Assembly: GCA_009784375.1 (NCBI GenBank)
Contig: WRBV01000003.1
Coordinates: 1 to 64,000, forward strand
Direction of reading: 5' to 3'
DNA from: Bacillota bacterium
GTDB taxonomy: Bacteria > Bacillota > Clostridia > Christensenellales > UBA1242
DNA length: 64,000 nucleotides
The position numbers were made by a program, and so were the translations under genes. This document shows, piece by piece, positions 59,123-64,000 of this stretch. Numbering within the stretch: the stretch's first letter is position 1; the number at the start of each line of letters is the position of its first letter. The notes beneath the pieces were generated by a model, which was not told the DNA's origin, made no database searches, and saw nothing but the letters and a program-made list of their open reading frames with translations.

Positions 59123-59938
59123 ATGTATAAATTTGTTTTGGTTACGGGCGGTGCGAATGGAATTGGGTTGGCGGTAACGCAAAAGTTAATGGAGAGCGGA
59201 TTCAAGGTTTTTTGTGCAGATTTGGAAATGTACAAGGGTGAACAAAATCAAAATATTATTCCGCTTGTTATGGATGTAACATGTAATTTATCGATTGCAA
59301 ATGCGGTAGAGCAAATCAAAGGACACACAGACACATTGCTTGCAATTGTTAATAGTGCGGGTATTTTTACAATGGGTTCGGTTGCCGAAATTGACGAGAA
59401 AAAGCTTAACAAAATTATTGATGTAAATGTCATGGGTATGTACAGGGTGAACAAAGCTTGTTTACCGCTTTTAAAAGGTAATTACAGCAGAATTATAAAT
59501 ATATCAAGCGAAGTCGCCCAGTATTCATCAGCCCCATTTAATGGTCCGTATGTTATAAGCAAATTTGCCGTTGAGGCATACTCGGATGCACTAAGACGTG
59601 AATTGATGCTTTTAGATATTCCTGTTATAAAAATCAGGGCAGGCGCCTTGAGAACAAATATGCTTGCGGGCGTGTCTGGGAATTTTGATGAGTTGCTTGG
59701 TTCTACCAAATATTTTAAAAAAGAGCTTAGCAAAATGAATGACATGATGTCGCGTGAATTGAATAAAACCACCGACCCGAGGCTTGTTGGCGAGCTTGTC
59801 AATAAAATTATTAATGCAAAAAAACCAAAAATTTTGTATCGTATTGTTAACAGTAAACAATTAAAGTTTATGGGGGCAATGCCCGAGAAAATACAAGACA
59901 AATTATATAAAAAAGTAATCAAAGGTAGAAACAAGTAA
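59123..59938 (+). CDS. Short-chain dehydrogenase/reductase
   Basis: 271 residues. Classical SDR: TGGANGIG cofactor loop at about 9-16, NSAG, catalytic Ser in NISSEVAQ and the Y-x-x-x-K in GPYVISKFAVEAYSDALRREL. NAD(P)-dependent oxidoreductase; substrate unknown. A GGGAG site lies 7 bases before the ATG and TATAAT near 59100, so this gene has a short real leader. Confidence 0.85.
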   Translation: MYKFVLVTGGANGIGLAVTQKLMESGFKVFCADLEMYKGEQNQNIIPLVMDVTCNLSIANAVEQIKGHTDTLLAIVNSAGIFTMGSVAEIDEKKLNKIIDVNVMGMYRVNKACLPLLKGNYSRIINISSEVAQYSSAPFNGPYVISKFAVEAYSDALRRELMLLDIPVIKIRAGALRTNMLAGVSGNFDELLGSTKYFKKELSKMNDMMSRELNKTTDPRLVGELVNKIINAKKPKILYRIVNSKQLKFMGAMPEKIQDKLYKKVIKGRNK

Positions 59939-59967
59939 ATTAATATGTTAGAGCATTTTACAAAATG

Positions 59968-59976
59968 TGCTATATT
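59968..59976 (+). promoter_or_regulatory. Extended -10 of the 236-residue membrane protein, leaderless type
   Basis: TGCTATATT ends 6 bases before the ATG at 59983; -35 weak. Confidence 0.5.
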
Positions 59977-59982
59977 GGTTGA

Positions 59983-60693
59983 ATGGATAATGATTTCAAA
60001 AAAATAGTTAAGAATCGATTGACCAAGCGCGAGGCATTTATGGTGACCTTGCTTGGTATTGTTTGTATTGCAGTTGGAGTATATTTGTTGTTTCTTGGTA
60101 CTGTTGGAATTATTTTCGGAATTATTTTGATGGTAGTTGGAGTTCTGTTTATTATTGGTTCTTTGGTTAATGATACAATTGAAACAAAAGAAGAATTTGA
60201 AACAGCATTTGTTAAAAATGTTGTTAAACAAGTTCTTGAACAAAAACAAGAACTTGAAAAAATTGGTGTGACGCATGAAACATATAAAGTCATACGCGAT
60301 TATGTGAGTATTGTTGATTATAAAGACAGGGCAGAGTTTCTTTTAGAATACATAGATTTCACATTTGAAAAATGTAAGGATGAAAAAAACGAAAGCGAAT
60401 TCATGTCATTGGTACCAGACAACCCAACATTCTTTCAAGACAAGCTAGCCGAATTTAGCTGTATGACCAAACAAAACCAAATAAAATATCAAGCCGAGTT
60501 AATTGAACAGACGGGTGAAATTAAAATGAATTTGATAAAATTGGCTGATGAAATACGTACAAAAATTGGTCATGGAAATGACAAATTTGGTGAAGCTTTT
60601 GGTGAAAGCTTTGGTGTTAAAACAAATTTTCCACATATAGAGGGCTGGTCGGCGGAGAAACTTATTGATGCGTTGACTTTGCACGTTATGTAG
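59983..60693 (+). CDS. Hypothetical protein with two membrane helices
   Basis: 236 residues. After a short basic N-terminus, two adjacent helices (about 19-38 and 42-60) form a hairpin; the remaining 175 residues are a charged helical cytoplasmic domain. No family recognised. No ribosome binding site; a -10 box abuts the ATG. It converges on the acetyltransferase gene, their stops 2 bases apart. Confidence 0.65.
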   Translation: MDNDFKKIVKNRLTKREAFMVTLLGIVCIAVGVYLLFLGTVGIIFGIILMVVGVLFIIGSLVNDTIETKEEFETAFVKNVVKQVLEQKQELEKIGVTHETYKVIRDYVSIVDYKDRAEFLLEYIDFTFEKCKDEKNESEFMSLVPDNPTFFQDKLAEFSCMTKQNQIKYQAELIEQTGEIKMNLIKLADEIRTKIGHGNDKFGEAFGESFGVKTNFPHIEGWSAEKLIDALTLHVM

Positions 60694-60695
60694 AT

Positions 60696-61364
60696 TCAAG
60701 TGACTTCTCGTTCTATTGTTTTGTGTTTTGTTGGTATTGTTCTTATTTGAAAGTCAGGAATTTCTTTGTAAGAATGAATGGCTTTTTCTTGGTCGATTTG
60801 TTTTATACAGTTTCTTTCTCGTCCGTCTTCTTGTGTAAATCCTAGGTGCTTGTGAAAGTCCATAGAGTTTTGGTTATCCATATGAGCGGATATAGTTTCA
60901 AGACCTTTTGAATGTTCTTCGACATAGTCATATATAATTTTGCCGATTCCGTTTCCTTGGTATTCTGGGTCGATTGTTATTATAAATGCATGAAGGTCTG
61001 TTTCAGGGCGACGACCAAGTCCTTTGTGTAATGCTGCGTATCCGATTATATCTTTTGATGATGGGTCTTGTGCCGCGACTATGAAGTCCGAATCCCAAAT
61101 GCCTGCACTTAAACCAGACTTCATGGCTTGTCTTTGACATTGTGCAAGTACTCCTTCGCGATTCCGTGTATTTTCAACCTTTTTTAAAAGAGCTTCGATT
61201 TTTTGTTTAATGTGCCTTGGATCAATTGGGGTTATCTCTTTACGGGTTGCAGTATATTCTTTTTCTTGTTTTCTTACATCATTCACCTTTTCTTTTGACC
61301 GTGGCTCGGTGAGATGAAATATTTCAATTTCTTGGATGATTTTGTTGTTTTGTTCTTTTTCCAT
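60696..61364 (-). CDS. GNAT-family N-acetyltransferase
   Basis: 222 residues. The GNAT core is in the C-terminal two thirds: VAAQDPSSKDIIGYAAL, then AFIITIDPEYQGNGIGKIIYDYV, whose Q-G-N-G-I-G loop binds acetyl-CoA, and NQNSMDFHKHLGF. The first 75 residues are a charged extension. Substrate unknown. An extended -10 TGTTATAAT ends 6 bases before the ATG (leaderless type). Confidence 0.85.
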   Translation of the reverse strand: MEKEQNNKIIQEIEIFHLTEPRSKEKVNDVRKQEKEYTATRKEITPIDPRHIKQKIEALLKKVENTRNREGVLAQCQRQAMKSGLSAGIWDSDFIVAAQDPSSKDIIGYAALHKGLGRRPETDLHAFIITIDPEYQGNGIGKIIYDYVEEHSKGLETISAHMDNQNSMDFHKHLGFTQEDGRERNCIKQIDQEKAIHSYKEIPDFQIRTIPTKHKTIEREVT

Positions 61365-61370
61365 TATTTG

Positions 61371-61379
61371 ATTATAACA
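61371..61379 (-). promoter_or_regulatory. Extended -10 of the acetyltransferase gene, leaderless type
   Basis: - strand TGTTATAAT (61379-61371), 6 bases to the ATG at 61364; no clear -35. Confidence 0.5.
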
Positions 61380-61523
61380 TTATAACCAAGAACTTTATAG
61401 CAAAATTTGCTTGCCATAATGATTTGATGTTGTATAATGGTACTAGACAAGTAACCGAGTTGAAATACAAAATTGAAACACCGACCGAAATTCTTATGAA
61501 TCTTTGAAGGAGGTGTTTTTTAT

Positions 61524-61922
61524 ATGAAAAGACAAAGGGGAGAGCTTCGGTCAAATGCATTAAAAGCAAAAAAGAGGCTGGGGCAAGGTTTTTGGGACCA
61601 AGAATCAAAAAAAAGAGACGAGGTAGTTCGATTGTCGACCGATGCAGGTGTTGCTATGAACTTGTTTACAAACAAGTTAAAAGAGCAAGTACAAAAGCGT
61701 GATGAAGAATTCGAGGCGTTTTATCTTGTAGTAAAACCTTTGCTTGTTCGTGGGGTTGCTAATCTTCATGCCGAAATAATTGACCACGAGCATATGGCTT
61801 ATTTAACTCAAATCGAGCGCGAGCGTTATGTTATCGAGCTAAGCAGAAAAGTGCAAAGATGTGTCGAAAGATATAATCGAGAAACTGAGATTGAAAGACC
61901 TCTGCAAGTTTCTAATTTATAA
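61524..61922 (+). CDS. Hypothetical basic helical protein
   Basis: 132 residues, Arg/Lys/Glu-rich, helical, no hydrophobic segment. The ATG at 61524 follows GAAGGAGGTG, a very strong ribosome binding site, and a promoter TTGCCA-16-TATAAT lies at about 61411-61438, so its leader is about 80 nt. No family recognised. A terminator follows. Confidence 0.75.
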   Translation: MKRQRGELRSNALKAKKRLGQGFWDQESKKRDEVVRLSTDAGVAMNLFTNKLKEQVQKRDEEFEAFYLVVKPLLVRGVANLHAEIIDHEHMAYLTQIERERYVIELSRKVQRCVERYNRETEIERPLQVSNL

Positions 61923-61934
61923 ACCCAATAAATA

Positions 61935-61964
61935 GAAAAAAGCACGTTGCGAACGTGCTTTTTA
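61935..61964. terminator. Bidirectional terminator
   Basis: AAAAAAGCACGTT / AACGTGCTTTTT arms with a GCG loop, shared by the hypothetical gene and the convergent binding-protein gene. Confidence 0.9.
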
Positions 61965-61978
61965 AATTTGGAATTTGT

Positions 61979-63355
61979 CTAGCCAAGTAGGAAGTTATAC
62001 ATAAGATATGTTTCAAGCATTTGGTCACGATTTTCACCAAAGTGACGCATTACCGCTGCACGTTCCATTATGTCGTTGAACTGCATTGGGAAGAACGCGC
62101 GAAGGAACATTTCTTTCCATTCTTCTCTGCGGTTTTCTGGGATGTTGTTAAACAATGTACTTTCATTGTCGAAGTAATAGAACAATTCATCAGCTGCCTC
62201 GATAATTGGGGTAGAAGAACCTGACCATGCCATGTTACGGCTTGCGTTTTCTGGACGCATCATCCACTCGATGAAACCGTATGCTGCATCTACGTTACGT
62301 GTGTGACCGTGTGGGTTGGTTGGAATTGCAAAGTTGTTAATCCAAAGGTTTGTGCCTTCCTCGGGAATGATGTATTCAAAGTTTGCTCTGTGGTTTGAGT
62401 ATTGCATCACATATACCGCACTTACCGACCATTCGAATGCCATGTGGTGTTGGTTTGTGCTGGAATAGAATTCTTCCAATGTTTGGTCACCAGATTCAAA
62501 TATTCTTTGTGGGTGCATACGTTGAAGGAATCTAAGTACTTCGGTCAACTCTTCTTGGAATGTTTCGCGACCATCTTGTGGTGCTGCGCCGAATAATTCA
62601 TCCAAGCGATCTGCAAGTGCCTGTCCATTTAATGTAAGAAGTTCATCACGGTGCATTGCAAGACGAGCAAGGGTATAATTCTCACGACCGATAGCCTTGG
62701 TTGATGGTTGAATGTTACGTGCTACACCAAACTCTGATACCCATGTCGGGGTGAGTTCTGCGTCATGTGCCCAGAGTGAAGCCCAACCATAGTGTTCGAC
62801 TGCTTCACGTAATCCATTGATACGGTTGTCGATAAAGACACCCATAGTACCATAGAGATAAGGTATGCCGAACACAGGAGCAGTCGTATCACGGTGAATG
62901 TGACCAGTAATACGTGAGTCGATTACGTCTGGATTAAATTGCCAGTTAGCGGTTTCGCCTTCTGGTGCTATGTTTCTAACTATAGAGTCAGTTCCAGTAG
63001 GTGTAAGGTTATAAATACGGCTGAGGTTAAGAGGTCTTACACGGTTTTCGGCAACAAGTCTTTCAAGCATGTAGTCAGACGGAACGATAATATCCCAATC
63101 TGCACGCTCGTTCACAAGTGCGCGTCGCAGGTCATCATTCGAGCTGTAGGTTCCGATTACTACACGGAAACGGCGACCTGTATGGTCACGCCAGTATCTT
63201 TGGAATTGGTTTTCAATTCCCTCTGCCATGAAATGATCCCAGATGAAAATACGCAAAGTCTGGGAACGTGGAACGCGGATAAGCAACCATGTTGTAAGTC
63301 CACCACCAATAAGAAGTACGGCAATACAAATAATTGCAATAGTTTTTTTTGTCAT
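61979..63355 (-). CDS. Spermidine/putrescine-type ABC transporter substrate-binding protein
   Basis: 458 residues. An N-terminal hydrophobic segment (about 5-25) without a lipobox is followed by LRIFIWDHFMAEGIENQF, DIIVPSDYMLERLV and NNFAIPTNPHGHTRNVDAAYGFIEWMMRPE, the PotD order. It captures a polyamine outside the cell for the permease. GGAGGT precedes the ATG, with a promoter TTGACT-16-TAGACT on the - strand (63410-63383). It follows the PotC-like permease. Confidence 0.88.
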   Translation of the reverse strand: MTKKTIAIICIAVLLIGGGLTTWLLIRVPRSQTLRIFIWDHFMAEGIENQFQRYWRDHTGRRFRVVIGTYSSNDDLRRALVNERADWDIIVPSDYMLERLVAENRVRPLNLSRIYNLTPTGTDSIVRNIAPEGETANWQFNPDVIDSRITGHIHRDTTAPVFGIPYLYGTMGVFIDNRINGLREAVEHYGWASLWAHDAELTPTWVSEFGVARNIQPSTKAIGRENYTLARLAMHRDELLTLNGQALADRLDELFGAAPQDGRETFQEELTEVLRFLQRMHPQRIFESGDQTLEEFYSSTNQHHMAFEWSVSAVYVMQYSNHRANFEYIIPEEGTNLWINNFAIPTNPHGHTRNVDAAYGFIEWMMRPENASRNMAWSGSSTPIIEAADELFYYFDNESTLFNNIPENRREEWKEMFLRAFFPMQFNDIMERAAVMRHFGENRDQMLETYLMYNFLLG

Positions 63356-63423
63356 TTCGACCTCCTTTTTACATTAGTGCTAAGTCTAATATGTAGCACA
63401 TAAAAGTCAAGTGTTATTTTTCT

Positions 63424-63488
63424 ATTCGCCGCATCACCCTCTCTGTGGGTGCTGCTAGATCCTTCATCACTTTGCTCTTCAGGATGAC
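63424..63488. repeat. Dispersed GCTAGATCCT...AGGATGAC repeat
   Basis: CACCC-TCTCTGT-GGGTG hairpin, then GCTAGATCCT and an end AGGATGAC, matching the element at 8872-9005. It fills the 136-base gap between the permease and binding-protein genes. Confidence 0.6.
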
Positions 63489-63491
63489 GAA

Positions 63492-64000
63492 TTACTTCGT
63501 CAATCTCTTCTTTGCATTTCGCGAAAGTTTGAAATTAACGATAATAAGTGCAAGTATAACAACCATGAATACAATAGCGGACAATGCACGGAAACTTGGT
63601 TGCCATCTGAAACTTCGTGGTGCGTACACAATTGTTGGTATTGTTACGATGTCTGCGTTGTTGTAATTGGTAATGATAAATTCATCAACGGAGAGCGTAA
63701 ACCCAACAAGGAACGCACCCAGCATGGCGGGAAACAGTAATGGAATCATTACTTTAAAGAATGCTTGTGATGGGGTAGCACCAAGGTCTTGGGCTGCCTC
63801 GAACATGTTTTTATCAAGTCCACGTAACTTTGGCAAAACGATGAGCATAACGATTGGAAGTGCTACGAGAGTATGTGCAAGAATCAAACGAATATAGCCC
63901 ATGTTAACCATACCAAGCGTAGCATAAAGCAATACAAGTGAGAACGCGGTAACGATTGTCGCATTTATCATAGGTGTAAGGTTTAGTGCCATCATAACGC
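63492..64000 (-). CDS. Polyamine ABC transporter permease, PotC-like (5' end outside window)
   Basis: At least 167 residues; the gene enters from the right edge. Membrane segments are separated by the permease EAA loop: FEAAQDLGATPSQAFFKVMIPLL. VGFTLSVDEFIITNYNNADIVTIP is typical of PotC. It passes polyamines through the membrane with PotB and the PotA ATPase, which would lie beyond the window. Confidence 0.88.
   Translation of the reverse strand, partial: VMMALNLTPMINATIVTAFSLVLLYATLGMVNMGYIRLILAHTLVALPIVMLIVLPKLRGLDKNMFEAAQDLGATPSQAFFKVMIPLLFPAMLGAFLVGFTLSVDEFIITNYNNADIVTIPTIVYAPRSFRWQPSFRALSAIVFMVVILALIIVNFKLSRNAKKRLTK

Noticed and set aside
1-64000. CRISPR arrays, insertion sequences and rRNA genes
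   Set aside because: No regularly spaced repeats, no transposase frame and no rRNA sequence were seen.

Overview
The window reads as a chromosomal segment of a low-GC, spore-forming member of the Firmicutes (Bacillota), probably a gut-type Clostridia lineage. The evidence is the company of genes: spoIIGA next to sigE, a SpoIVFB-type protease beside an MreB homologue, mcsA-mcsB with a Clp ATPase, SepF, NrdR, HslV and DprA. There is no 16S rRNA in the window, so the rank below phylum is inference. Genes are dense, mostly on the + strand, with short gaps and U-rich hairpin terminators.

Layout. 1-2.5 kb: end of an upstream gene, then a surface protein with InlB-type repeats behind a leader ORF containing a ten-G tract. 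2.6-8.8 kb: yifB, dprA, topA, hslV and an unknown gene. 9.0-12.9 kb: a coiled-coil membrane protein, a double-domain ThyX-like protein, rplM-rpsI. 13.0-18.6 kb: mreB-like, spoIVFB-like, a membrane protein, an RND exporter behind a palindromic operator. 18.7-22.8 kb: mcsA, mcsB, a divergent unknown gene, a Clp ATPase. 22.8-31.5 kb: asparaginase, a degenerate ABC ATPase with a PucR-type HTH protein, nth, obgE, sepF, a large RNA-like hairpin, spoIIGA-sigE. 31.6-37.6 kb: rplS, a soluble and a membrane pyrophosphatase, an ATP-grasp protein, rpsF-ssb-rpsR. 37.7-42.2 kb: murC, rpmE, prmC, prfA, a frameshifted Nudix gene, nrdR. 42.2-45.3 kb: a large anchored surface protein and a small membrane protein. 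45.4-53.3 kb: a compact phage morphogenesis cassette (terL, portal, scaffold-like, capsid, connectors, holin-like) with no integrase, repressor, replication, lysin or tape-measure gene. 53.5-59 kb: rpsO, pnp, a sigma region-4 protein, a very basic 36-residue peptide, a PRPP-synthetase-like protein, tRNA-Gly and a tRNA-Gly remnant. 59-64 kb: an SDR, a membrane protein, an acetyltransferase, and the end of a polyamine ABC operon.

Two observations stand out. First, about twenty genes have a sigma-A-type -10 box ending only 5-7 bases before the start codon and no Shine-Dalgarno sequence, twelve of them with a recognisable -35 at 16-18 bp. They would give leaderless mRNAs, which is unusual for a Firmicute; genes inside operons and the S6/S9/L13/L19 operons instead have clear ribosome binding sites. 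Second, the 7.9 kb phage cassette is intact, host-like in codon style and wedged against rpsO-pnp, which makes it a candidate domesticated particle or gene-transfer-agent-like locus. The poly-G leader ORF, two families of small intergenic hairpins, and a roughly 158-nt hairpin overlapping the sepF stop codon are further unexplained structures.
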